NCBI GenBank assembly: GCA_021847645.1
Contig: JAJZQG010000051.1
Location: 1 to 42,428 of the forward strand
From: Myxococcales bacterium
Lineage (GTDB): Bacteria; Myxococcota_A; Polyangia; Polyangiales; Polyangiaceae
DNA: 42,428 nt
Direction of reading: 5' to 3'
Shown here: piece by piece, positions 27,806-37,021 of the stretch
Numbering within the stretch: position 1 is the first letter of the stretch
Layout: every line of letters starts with the position of its first letter
Made by a program: the position numbers and the translations under genes
The notes under the pieces: model-generated
The model's database searches: none
What the model was told of the DNA's origin: nothing
Seen by the model: the letters and a program-made list of their open reading frames with translations, nothing else

Positions 27806-30800
27806 TCACAGCCCAGGGCCCAACAGGCTCCGCCTGGGCACATCGTCACGCCAGCGAGCCTGCGCATACTGCACACTCGTCGCAAAACGCACCAGGTCCG
27901 CCGCCGATGTCGACACCTGACAAAGAGATCGCAGCATGTCCGGTAGTGACGATGACTCGATCCGCTCCGTGACGCCAGGGTCAGCCATCACGTCCTGCAG
28001 GGCGACCCGCAGGTCCGCCGTCACGAACAAGCCGGCCCTGCGAGAGGACTGCAGCGCCCTGGCCCAGATCTCCTCATACACGAAGGATGAGTCGCGGAGG
28101 ATCTGCTGCATGCGACGTTGCGCTCGGCCGGGCAGCGCGCGCCACAGCTCGCCGGCCAGGACCGCGCTCTGGCTCTGTTGGCCCCTGCTGGCCTCGGGTG
28201 GACCGAAGGCCGTCATCAACGCCGCCATCAGCTGCTTGACCGCCGCGCCCGTCATGCCGAAAAGCATCACGTTGGCCGGCAGGGTCGCCACGAGCATCGA
28301 GGCCAGCCGGTAGACCAGCTCCGCCGAATCCTCCCGAGCCTCCCCCGTAACCACGACCGCGGGCGCCGTGAGCATCGCGACCGCCATCGTCATCGGGCCG
28401 CTCGTGCGCTTGTGGAAGATCGGGACGCGGGCCAGCCCTAGCGTCCTGGCCGCCAACGCGTACGCGCGCCCCACGGGTGTCGGCGCGCCGATGACGACGC
28501 GCTCGAGACCGGTAACACCGAACGCGGCAGGGTCACGGGTGAACACGTGCGAGGCGTTCTCCCAGACGTGGGCGAAGACCTCGGTCGCGTCGCTGTGTAC
28601 CCCCCTGGAAAGCATCCCGTGCAGCCGATCGGGCTCGTCGGGCGCAACCGCGTGAGGCGCCTGAACGGGACTCGGACTTCCCGACAGCACGTCGATGACA
28701 TGCTCGACCGCCAACGCATGCGCCCGATCGTGATCGGCCAGCGCAGCGTCCCGGAGCGCGCCGAGCAAGCGCAGATTCGTCGGGTCGAGCACGACCTGGC
28801 GACGTCGCACCGCGACCTGGTCGTGGGACCGGCCGCCCGTGCGCTCGATGAGCTCGGCGAGGCGATCTCCGGCGTGGAGGTCGCCCTGTGCGAGCTGGGA
28901 GAACAGCTGCCGCTCTTCTTCGGAGTCCGACGGGACGGGGCGCGGAGGCCGTGGCGACCGCGGCTCGACGAACGAGTAACCCGGACCGGAAACCGAGCGC
29001 TCCCGCGGCGGCGGCATCTCCGAGGCCCGCCCGAAGGCCACGGCCGGCGCCAGCGGTGTCGGCGCGGGGGGCGAGACGCGGCGCTGCATGTCGTCCGAGG
29101 CGCTGCTCGCCGCACCCGCGGGTTCCGGCGTGCGCACGGGCCGCGGTGGCGACGACGACGCGGGAGCGGCCGGCGGCGGGTAGGATCGCGTGGCCGGCGG
29201 CACGCTCTCGCGGAAGCCGGCGAGCTTGGCCGTGCCGGGATACGGCGTGGTCGGCACAGGCTCGAGCGCTTCCGCACGCGATGCGGGTGCCGTCCGCGGG
29301 GGAGCGGGCGGCGGCGGGTACGATCGGGGTGCCGGGGGGCGTTCGGTGGTGGACTTGTGATCGCGGAACGCGCCGCGCTCCGTCTCGATCTGCGTGCGCA
29401 GCACGACATCCGACCCGGCAGCCGCGAGCGCCTCGGCGTAGTAAGCGTCCGCCTCCGCCATGGCGGCGCGCGTGCCGTGGGCCGCCCATGTCCTGGCGAT
29501 CTGGCGAAGCGCTTTGGCTCGCTCGATGCCGCTCGACTCGCGCGCGACCCGCTCGAGCTGCTTGCGCATCTCGTCGGTGACCTGGGTTGGCTCGGCTGCC
29601 TCGCGCCGGAGTCGTTCGGCCAGCTCCGCCGCCTCCGGGTATCGCTGCACCTCTTCGACGTACGGCGCGGCCAGCACCGGACCGCCCGCACTGAGCGCGG
29701 CCCGCGCAGCCGCGAACGCCACCTGTGCCCGCGTCCGCAACACGCCCAGATCGCCGGCGGCCAACGCCACGTCGAACAGCGGAAGCGCATCGTTGGGCCG
29801 TCCCCACGCGGCCAGTCGCTCCGCTAGGCCAAGCGCGATCAACGGGTCGGTCGGCGCTTGCTGGCGTCGCTCGGCCAGCAACCGGTAGGCGACTTCCTTG
29901 CCGCTCAACGCTTCGATCACCTCGGCGGACAGGAACGCGTGCAGGCCCACGTCCGCCGCCGGGATCCGCTGCGCGATCGCCTCGAGACGCGCGAGCATTC
30001 CGGCAACCTGCGCCCGATTGCCCAGCCCGGCCACGCGGTAGTCGACCTGCACGCGGCGCAGCACCAGGTGCGCGTCGTCCGGCGCCAGGCGCTCGGCGCG
30101 CGCTGCACGCTCCTGCGCCGCGTCCACCTGTCCCGACGCGACACCGAGCTCCGCCGCATCCAGCAGCCACTGCGCCCGGGTCTCGTCCGGTGCGTGCGAC
30201 GCCGTCGCCAGCTCGTCCAGAGCGGCGGCGAGGGCCACCGGACGATTGGCCAGACGCTCGATCTCCACCAGCAGGGCCAGCACGTCGGGAGAGCGAACCG
30301 GGCCTGCCAGCGCGAGCGCCTCGCGCGCGGCATGTTCGTGCCGATTGCCAAGGAACACCGACGCTGCCTTGCACGCCATCGCCGCGGCGTCCGATGGCGC
30401 GACCGACGCCTTGGCCGCTCGCATCCAGTACTGGGCCGCGGTCGTATGGTCGCCCGCGCTGGCTGCCAGCTCGGCGCGCGCACGCAACACGGTCAGATCC
30501 TCGCCCGTCTCGCCAAGCAGCGCTTCGAGCTCCTGCACCGCCAGATCGGGACGCTGCAGACGATGCTCGAACAACATGGCGCGACGCAGGCGCAGCGTCT
30601 TGCGGTCTGCCGAATCGGGGGTCGCGTCGGCGCGACGTCCGAGCAGCTGCGCGAGACGATCGTAGTCTCCTGCATCGACCGCTTCACGTTCGAGGAACGC
30701 TGCAGCATCGGGGTGCAGCGGATCGAGCTGGCCGACCTGGTCCCACTTCGCGCGCGCGCCCTTGATGTCGCCACGGGCTTCGGCCAGGGCCGCCAGCTCG

Positions 30801-33800
30801 ACCAGCACGCGGATGCGTTGCGCCGGGTCCGCCAAGCGCCCGGCGATGCGCTCGAGCACCAGCGCCAGCTTGGTGTTGCGCCCCGCAGCCGCGTACAATC
30901 GGCGAAGGTGAGGATCGAGCTCGGGCTGCCGAGATGCATCGCGGCCGGCTTCCGCCTCCAGTACGTCGATTGCGGCCGCAAGCTCGCCGATCGTCTCCAG
31001 GTTCGCCGCTCTGCGGACCGGATCGATGTCGGCGATCGCCTGCTGGCCGGCGGTCTGCGGCTCGTGCTCGGGTTCGTGCTCGTGCTCGTGCTCGTGCGCT
31101 TCGTCGAGCAGATCGCCGAACACGTCGACGGACCTGGGCTCGGCTTCCGCCGCGGCTTTCCCTTGCGACGCCGCCTGCAAGGCGTCTTGTCGAGCTTGGT
31201 CGCCCTTTGCGGCGGCGATCGAAGACGCGAGAGCGAAGAGCGCAGGGCCGGTCGTGCCCCCGACGCCTCGTGCGCGCTCGAGCACCTGATCGATGAACGC
31301 TCCGGCCGCATCGCGTTCGTCAGCCAGCAGCGAAGCGACCCCCTCGAGCCGCGCGTATTCGTCGACATCGCCCGAGGACGCGAAGGCGGCGTTGAGCCAG
31401 GTCCACGCGAGCGACGGCGCATGCAGCGCATCGATCGACAGCCACGCGAGGTCGATCGCCACACGCGCCCCGCGCGGTCCGTCGAGCGTGGCCGTGATCG
31501 CGCGAGCTGCCCGCGCCAGGCGCATCTGCATGATATCCGTATCGTCGGGATGGGAGGCGATCACGGTCCGCACGGCCACGTCGAGCATCTCGACGGCCTC
31601 GCGACACGGGTTCTGCAGCAGCGCCTTGAGCGCGAGGTCCAGAGCGGTTCGCTGGTGCGCGACGCTGCTGGTCGCGAGCCTCGCGGCACAGCGCAACCAG
31701 AAGGCCTTGGCCTCGTCGGCTGCCTCGCGATCCGCCACGTGCACCAGCGTCTGGATCACGTCGGTCGGGTCCAGCTTCTCGGCGATGCGCAGCATCAGGG
31801 CGAGCACGGCGCCGTCGACCGGATCGGCCTCGAAGGCGGCGGTGGCATGCACGATGGCGAGCTCGACGAATCCGCGCAGCTCGAGCGCACGCGCGGCGCG
31901 ATAGTGGGCGGCGCGACGGCCGAAGCGGCCCTTGGCCGCCTGCGCGACAAGCCCGTAGGCCTTGTCGATCGCGTCCGCGTCGCCCGCCTTGGTGCTGGCT
32001 CGCTCGATCAGTAGCAGCGCGTCGGTGCGCGTTGGCGCGCGCTCGAGCGCCTGCTGCGCGAAGTGCAAGGCGACATCCGGCCGTTCTGCGCGAAGCGCGA
32101 GCGCAGCCGCCACGACCAGCAGTGCGCTGGCCTCGCGGACGTCTTGCACGGCGGCGGCATGCGCCCCGATCGCGGCCGGCGCACCGTCGCCGGCAAAGCG
32201 CGAGAGGGCCGCCCCCAGCCGCGCGAAGGTGCGATCTCCCAGGATGAGCGCGGCACGGCGCCAGGCGTCGAGCGCGCCGTTGCGATCGCCGCCCAGATCC
32301 CACCGCGCGGCTCCCGCCCGCAGCCACACCCCGGCAGCCATCCGCGAGGTGTCCTCGCCCTGCGCCTCGAGGGCGCCCGCCTGCGCTTCCAGCCGCCAGA
32401 CGATCGCGTCGCCCGTGGTCGCCTCGGTGGCGCTTTCCAAGCGCGCACGAACCGCCGCCGCCTGCTCGCGCGACGATGCGGCGCGGGCCAATGCGTTTGC
32501 TTCCGCGTCGCCTTGCCCCAGCCTGCGCCTGAGCTCGGCGATGCGCAGCAGCCACGCGCCGTCCTGTGACGTACCGGGAACGGCCAGCGCGTGCTCGAGC
32601 ACCGACGCCTCGAACGACGCGTCGTCGGCAGCGCGCGCGGCGTCGAGCATCGCCTCTCGGATCGGCTCGATCGCCGCGGCACCTCGCTCCAGCAGGAGCT
32701 TGGCGAACGCGAGGGCGCGTGCCGGACTCAGCGACACGAGCGAGCCAAGCCCCTTGGCCATGGCTGGCGCCATCTCGGCCCACGAGTGCACGCTCGCGAG
32801 CATTCGCTCGAGCGCGTCCTCCACATCGTCGGCCCGGCCAAGGACGACGGCGGCGGCAACGAGACGTGCGCCCACTGCGCTGTCCCACGGACGCAGCTCG
32901 AACCATCGGCGTGTCCAGGCGTGCGCGGCCGCCAGGTCTCCGGCCCTCTCGAAAGCCGTAGCCAGGGCTTGGTGGTGCGCGCCCGCCGGGACGAATAGCG
33001 ACCAGGCCTTCTCGATCGACGCGGCTAGAGACTCGTCTTGCGTACGCAGCGCGAGCACGGCCTGGCACCACACGACCCGCGGCGCGTTCGAGTCCGTTCG
33101 AAGTGCCAGCTCCGTGAGCCGCTTGGCCTCCGCATCCTGGCCGAGCGAGATGCGCAGCTCCCCGGCGAGCGCGTAGAGCGTGGCGCGATACGAAGGGGCG
33201 AGCGACGCAGCAGCGGCCTCGATCGCCTCGGCGCGAGCTTGCTCATCACCCGCGAGCGAGGCTGCTACCCACGCGAGGGCGGCTGCCGGGCGCGCCGACG
33301 GCACCTCGCGCATCAAGCTGCGGGCTTCATCGAGCGCACCGTGGGAGTCGCCCCGCGCGATGCACGCCTCGGCCAGCAGCATGCGGTAGTGAACCTGCTC
33401 GGCCCGCGAGGCTCGAGCGTCCAGTCGCGATCGAACCAACGACTCGAGCAACCCGAGCTGCCCGGTCCGTCGCGCCACGCGCTCGAAGTCCACCCACCAG
33501 CGACGTTCTCCCTGGCCCGATTCGACGAGCTGTCGCAGCGTGTCCAGGTACTCGCCAACGTCGGCAGGACGGCCCCGCAAGATCGCGGCAGCCCGCCGGA
33601 GCGCTTCGATGCGTCCCTCCGGCGACGGCGACGACGCGAGCGTGTCTCGGGCCGAGCTCAGCGCGCCGTCCTGCAAGCGGACGCGTGGGACGAGGCGCTG
33701 CCTGGCAGCGTTGAGCTGTTCGCCCGCAGCTCCGCGCGCAGCCATTTGCTCGTAGGCCCAGTGCGCGAGTGAGGGGTCTGCAAGCCGTTCTTCAGCAACC

Positions 33801-35077
33801 TCCGCGAGCTCGCGGAAGCGCTCGATCGCGACGGCGTCGTCGGCGGTGGACGCGGCGCGCAGCAGCGCCTCGGCCAGAGCCGTCGGGTCGTGCATCGTGC
33901 GCGCATGAGCCCGCAGCGCAGCCAGCGCCTGCGCATTCGACGGGTCCGCGGCGAGTACCTCAATCCAGGCGTCAAGGGCCCGGTCGGGGCTCGCCAGCCT
34001 GCCCATGTACAGGCCGACCAGCGCCGTCCACGCAGCCGCCCGGGCCGGGTCGCTCTGCGATCTGGCCCGCACCAGCTGGCGAGCCGCCAGCAGATCGTGC
34101 AACCCAACCGTCTCGAGCAGCTCGTCCACCGCCGCGCCGGCCGCGTCGTCCACCTCCGCCTCCAGCCGCCCGTCGCAGATCGCCGCCAGCGCTGTCGAGG
34201 CCTGACCCCGCTCCATCGCCCGGACGAATCGCCGACGATGCGCCTCGAGGCGCTGCTCGCCCTGATTCGCATCGGCATGGCTGCGCAGCACCGCATCCGC
34301 CGCGTCCCAGCGGCTCGTCTTGTCGAGCGCGACCAGGAGCGCGTCGGCGGTCTGCGCGGCGCCGGGGCCAAGCTCGAAGGCGCGCCGCCGCGCGTCGAAG
34401 GCTCCTGCCTTGTCGCCCCTCGCCTCGTGGCGATCCGCTGCCTCCAGCAGCATCGACACCGCTTCGGTCATGCCGAGCGCCGCCGCGAGCTCGGCGGCCG
34501 TATCCAGCGCCTCGGCCGATCCCGGCCACACGGCGGAGGCCTGCAGCAACAAGTCCAACGCGGCCTGCCCGTGCCCGGCGCGCGTCCGCAGCGATGCCTG
34601 CGCGGCCAGCAAGCGTGCAGCGTCGCGCGCACTCGGCGCGGAGCCCACCATGGATCCGAGCAGCTCGGCCGCGGCCTCCAGCCCGCCGACCGACTCGAGC
34701 AGTGCGGCGAGCTGCCGTCGCTGGGGGTCGGTGCCCTCGAGCGCCACCGAGCGACGCGCAAAGCGAACCGCGGCGCCGAGGTCGAAGTCCTGCGCGATGA
34801 GGTGCTGCGCGAGCTTCCAACACGCATCGCGCTCCATCGACGTGTCCATGGCCGCGACGGCACGGCCGATGGCGCCGTGGATTCGCGCCACGGTGGCAGG
34901 CGGACCCTGGACATGCTGCAGCGAAAAGTCCGCGTCCTGCTCGTCGGGCACTTCGTCGACGCCACGCACCAGCCGGTCGAGCCAGGAGGGCGTGAGCGCG
35001 TTGATATCCGAGAGCGGCGCGGCGTCTTGCTCCGCACCCTCCGACCGCACGACGTTCGAGTCCGTTGTTCCCCTCAT
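27806..35077 (-). CDS. Giant TPR-repeat protein (2423 residues)
   Basis: A very long cytoplasm-type protein, with no signal peptide or membrane segment seen. Most of it (about residues 60-1900) is alpha-helical, Ala/Leu/Arg-rich sequence made of degenerate TPR/HEAT-like units such as PAFALGLAERLAAWGRPNDA-type helices. Residues about 1324-1343 hold a His-Glu-rich stretch. Residues about 1910-2040 are a Pro/Ser/Arg-rich linker. A distinct C-terminal domain of about 330 residues (VIGAPTPVGRAYALAARTLG, VPIFHKRTSGPMTMAVAML) follows, perhaps an ATP-independent globular domain specific to this group. It probably serves as a scaffold for partners encoded nearby (SppA-like protease, MJ0042-TPR protein, hybrid kinase), but this is an inference from context. 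Confidence 0.85.
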   Translation of the reverse strand: MRGTTDSNVVRSEGAEQDAAPLSDINALTPSWLDRLVRGVDEVPDEQDADFSLQHVQGPPATVARIHGAIGRAVAAMDTSMERDACWKLAQHLIAQDFDLGAAVRFARRSVALEGTDPQRRQLAALLESVGGLEAAAELLGSMVGSAPSARDAARLLAAQASLRTRAGHGQAALDLLLQASAVWPGSAEALDTAAELAAALGMTEAVSMLLEAADRHEARGDKAGAFDARRRAFELGPGAAQTADALLVALDKTSRWDAADAVLRSHADANQGEQRLEAHRRRFVRAMERGQASTALAAICDGRLEAEVDDAAGAAVDELLETVGLHDLLAARQLVRARSQSDPARAAAWTALVGLYMGRLASPDRALDAWIEVLAADPSNAQALAALRAHARTMHDPTALAEALLRAASTADDAVAIERFRELAEVAEERLADPSLAHWAYEQMAARGAAGEQLNAARQRLVPRVRLQDGALSSARDTLASSPSPEGRIEALRRAAAILRGRPADVGEYLDTLRQLVESGQGERRWWVDFERVARRTGQLGLLESLVRSRLDARASRAEQVHYRMLLAEACIARGDSHGALDEARSLMREVPSARPAAALAWVAASLAGDEQARAEAIEAAAASLAPSYRATLYALAGELRISLGQDAEAKRLTELALRTDSNAPRVVWCQAVLALRTQDESLAASIEKAWSLFVPAGAHHQALATAFERAGDLAAAHAWTRRWFELRPWDSAVGARLVAAAVVLGRADDVEDALERMLASVHSWAEMAPAMAKGLGSLVSLSPARALAFAKLLLERGAAAIEPIREAMLDAARAADDASFEASVLEHALAVPGTSQDGAWLLRIAELRRRLGQGDAEANALARAASSREQAAAVRARLESATEATTGDAIVWRLEAQAGALEAQGEDTSRMAAGVWLRAGAARWDLGGDRNGALDAWRRAALILGDRTFARLGAALSRFAGDGAPAAIGAHAAAVQDVREASALLVVAAALALRAERPDVALHFAQQALERAPTRTDALLLIERASTKAGDADAIDKAYGLVAQAAKGRFGRRAAHYRAARALELRGFVELAIVHATAAFEADPVDGAVLALMLRIAEKLDPTDVIQTLVHVADREAADEAKAFWLRCAARLATSSVAHQRTALDLALKALLQNPCREAVEMLDVAVRTVIASHPDDTDIMQMRLARAARAITATLDGPRGARVAIDLAWLSIDALHAPSLAWTWLNAAFASSGDVDEYARLEGVASLLADERDAAGAFIDQVLERARGVGGTTGPALFALASSIAAAKGDQARQDALQAASQGKAAAEAEPRSVDVFGDLLDEAHEHEHEHEPEHEPQTAGQQAIADIDPVRRAANLETIGELAAAIDVLEAEAGRDASRQPELDPHLRRLYAAAGRNTKLALVLERIAGRLADPAQRIRVLVELAALAEARGDIKGARAKWDQVGQLDPLHPDAAAFLEREAVDAGDYDRLAQLLGRRADATPDSADRKTLRLRRAMLFEHRLQRPDLAVQELEALLGETGEDLTVLRARAELAASAGDHTTAAQYWMRAAKASVAPSDAAAMACKAASVFLGNRHEHAAREALALAGPVRSPDVLALLVEIERLANRPVALAAALDELATASHAPDETRAQWLLDAAELGVASGQVDAAQERAARAERLAPDDAHLVLRRVQVDYRVAGLGNRAQVAGMLARLEAIAQRIPAADVGLHAFLSAEVIEALSGKEVAYRLLAERRQQAPTDPLIALGLAERLAAWGRPNDALPLFDVALAAGDLGVLRTRAQVAFAAARAALSAGGPVLAAPYVEEVQRYPEAAELAERLRREAAEPTQVTDEMRKQLERVARESSGIERAKALRQIARTWAAHGTRAAMAEADAYYAEALAAAGSDVVLRTQIETERGAFRDHKSTTERPPAPRSYPPPPAPPRTAPASRAEALEPVPTTPYPGTAKLAGFRESVPPATRSYPPPAAPASSSPPRPVRTPEPAGAASSASDDMQRRVSPPAPTPLAPAVAFGRASEMPPPRERSVSGPGYSFVEPRSPRPPRPVPSDSEEERQLFSQLAQGDLHAGDRLAELIERTGGRSHDQVAVRRRQVVLDPTNLRLLGALRDAALADHDRAHALAVEHVIDVLSGSPSPVQAPHAVAPDEPDRLHGMLSRGVHSDATEVFAHVWENASHVFTRDPAAFGVTGLERVVIGAPTPVGRAYALAARTLGLARVPIFHKRTSGPMTMAVAMLTAPAVVVTGEAREDSAELVYRLASMLVATLPANVMLFGMTGAAVKQLMAALMTAFGPPEASRGQQSQSAVLAGELWRALPGRAQRRMQQILRDSSFVYEEIWARALQSSRRAGLFVTADLRVALQDVMADPGVTERIESSSLPDMLRSLCQVSTSAADLVRFATSVQYAQARWRDDVPRRSLLGPGL
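31061..31098. repeat. Short GTGCTC-type repeat coding for a His-Glu-rich stretch
   Basis: Repeated CTCGTG units (reading EHEHEHEPEHEP on the minus strand) within the giant TPR gene. Six-base units keep frame, so length may vary among strains. It is interrupted by GGGTT (Pro codons). Confidence 0.85.
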
Positions 35078-35122
35078 GGTATCCGCGCGCCGTGTCCGCG
35101 GCGGGTGGGGCCCGCCGCGCCG

Positions 35123-37021
35123 TTAGCGTAGCAAAAACGCGAACGGAACAGCCACCAAGGTGTGCTCCCCTCGCAGCATGGGCTCGAAAGCGCCTGCGAA
35201 TTTCAGCAAGTCGGGCGCGTAGGTCGCCATGATCGACTGCGCCCCGCTCCTCGCCATGCCCGCACTCAACCCGCCGCCCTGCATCGCCTCGTCATCGAGT
35301 CCCAACACCCGCGCCAGCCCCGATTCCTCCGTCACCAGGTAGGCTGGCGCGTCCGCGTCCAACCCGCCCGCCTCCCGTGCGTACGCGATGGCGTCTTGCA
35401 GCCCCCCCAGATCGTCGACCATCCCCAGGCCCAGCCCTTCACGCCCCGCGTGAATCCGCCCCTCGGCAAAGCCGGCCACCTTCTCCTGGGACAGCCCGCG
35501 ACCCTTCGCCACCCTCGAGACGAACAGATCGTAGACCGCGGTCATCGTCGTCAGCATCCGCTCCCGGGTCGCGTCGTCCCACGGGTCCAGCGGCGACAGG
35601 TATCCGGCCCTCGCCGCCGCGCCCGAGGCGCTGCTGGCCGGAAGTATCTCGGAGGAAATCCCCACCCGGTCCAGGCTCCTGCGAAACGACAGCTTGCCAC
35701 CCACCACGCCGATCGAGCCCACGATGCTCGAGGGCTGGGCAAAGATGCGCGTGCCCGTACACGCCATGTAGTAGCCGCCGCTCGCCGCCATGTCGCCCAC
35801 CGATACGATCAGCGGCTTGACGCTCCGAAGCGCCATCAGGTCGGTCCACAGCAGATCCGACGCCAGCGCGGAGCCTCCCGGTGAGTCGATGCGAAGCACC
35901 ACAGCACGCACGGACTTGTCGCTGCGCAGCTTCTCGAGGGTGCGCGACAGCTCCTCCCGCGAGATGCCCTCCGACTGGCCGAGGATCGACGGCGTGGAGT
36001 CCATCGAGATCGCTCCGGTCGCGCGCACGACCGCCACGTGCGGCGCGCCAGTCGCCTCTCCCGCACCGCTGAGCAGCCTCACCACGGACACGAGCCCCGG
36101 GGTGTCGGCCGACTTGGACCTGGCCCCGAATCGCACGACCACGTTGTCCACGGTCGTGCGGCTCCTCACCTCGGCGCGCGCATCGGTGTCGTACCCCACC
36201 GCGTCGATCAACCCGCGCTCCAGCGCTTGCTGCGGCGACCAAGGCCCGCCCTCGGCCGCGTCGGCCAGTTCCTTGCCCGGCCGCCCCTTGCGAATGTCGT
36301 CCAGCCAAGTCGAGCGGATCGACGTGAGCATGCCGAGCAACGACTCCCTCGCTTCGTCGCTCGGCCCGTCGCGCGTTAGCGGCTCGGAAGCCCCCTTGTA
36401 CTTGCCGACTTGCAGCATGTCCACGTCGACACGCAGCTCGCCGAGCATCCGACGAGCATACACCAACTGCGTCGCAAGGCCGACCGTGTCCACTCCGCCC
36501 GCCGGACTCACCCAAACGCGATCACAGCCGCGCGACGCAATCCAGTACGTCGCGTTCGTCAGCTCGTCCGCGTGGCAGACCACCGGCACTCCCGCCGTGC
36601 GAACGTCGGCCAGCGCCTTTGCGATTTCTTGCGCGCGCGCAAAGCCCGTCGTCATCGAGCCGAACAGCACCAGCACGCCCTTGATCTGCTTTTCGTGTCC
36701 GAGCCGGATGTCGCGCAGCAGCTTGGTGGCTTCCGCAAAGGTGTTGCGGCTCGGCGTTCCCAACAGACCCGTGGTGCCCGACTCCGGCAGCCCCTGGGCC
36801 AGATCCAGCTCGGCCACGTGCGCGCCGTAAGGATCGGGATCCTCCGTGCGCCAGCCCGCCGACGACGCGGACGCTGCCACCGAAGGCGCCGGTGCGCTCT
36901 GACGCGGGCGACCGTGACAGCTCGCTGCCCACGGCAGCGCGCACGCCGCCAGCACGCAGGCCAACGCGTACGCCGTGGACCGACGCGGGGCTTGCGCCGG
37001 ACCGCTCACGGGGTTTTCCAC
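35123..37021 (-). CDS. sppA: SppA-like signal peptide peptidase, lipoprotein form
   Basis: A 632-residue double-domain S49 protease, similar in size to E. coli SppA (67K type). The catalytic Lys is Lys209 in GKYKGASEP and the nucleophile Ser is about Ser414 in GDMAASGGYYMA, so the Lys/Ser dyad spans the two halves. Unlike the E. coli protein, which has a membrane helix, it has a signal ending in AASC (Cys35), so it is probably a lipoprotein. It degrades cleaved signal peptides or membrane protein fragments in the periplasm. The GTG start overlaps the upstream stop by 16 bases; a second in-frame GTG overlaps it by four and is an alternative. It is followed by the giant TPR gene after 45 bases. 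Confidence 0.9.
   Translation of the reverse strand: MENPVSGPAQAPRRSTAYALACVLAACALPWAASCHGRPRQSAPAPSVAASASSAGWRTEDPDPYGAHVAELDLAQGLPESGTTGLLGTPSRNTFAEATKLLRDIRLGHEKQIKGVLVLFGSMTTGFARAQEIAKALADVRTAGVPVVCHADELTNATYWIASRGCDRVWVSPAGGVDTVGLATQLVYARRMLGELRVDVDMLQVGKYKGASEPLTRDGPSDEARESLLGMLTSIRSTWLDDIRKGRPGKELADAAEGGPWSPQQALERGLIDAVGYDTDARAEVRSRTTVDNVVVRFGARSKSADTPGLVSVVRLLSGAGEATGAPHVAVVRATGAISMDSTPSILGQSEGISREELSRTLEKLRSDKSVRAVVLRIDSPGGSALASDLLWTDLMALRSVKPLIVSVGDMAASGGYYMACTGTRIFAQPSSIVGSIGVVGGKLSFRRSLDRVGISSEILPASSASGAAARAGYLSPLDPWDDATRERMLTTMTAVYDLFVSRVAKGRGLSQEKVAGFAEGRIHAGREGLGLGMVDDLGGLQDAIAYAREAGGLDADAPAYLVTEESGLARVLGLDDEAMQGGGLSAGMARSGAQSIMATYAPDLLKFAGAFEPMLRGEHTLVAVPFAFLLR

Noticed and set aside
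31061..31098. Binding-site array or origin iteron
   Set aside because: The repeat is inside a coding frame and keeps it; no DnaA boxes or origin genes nearby.
29858..32014. 718-codon plus-strand frame within the giant TPR gene
   Set aside because: The minus-strand protein is continuous over 2423 codons with TPR-like repeats; the plus frame is Arg/Gln/Leu-rich noise.
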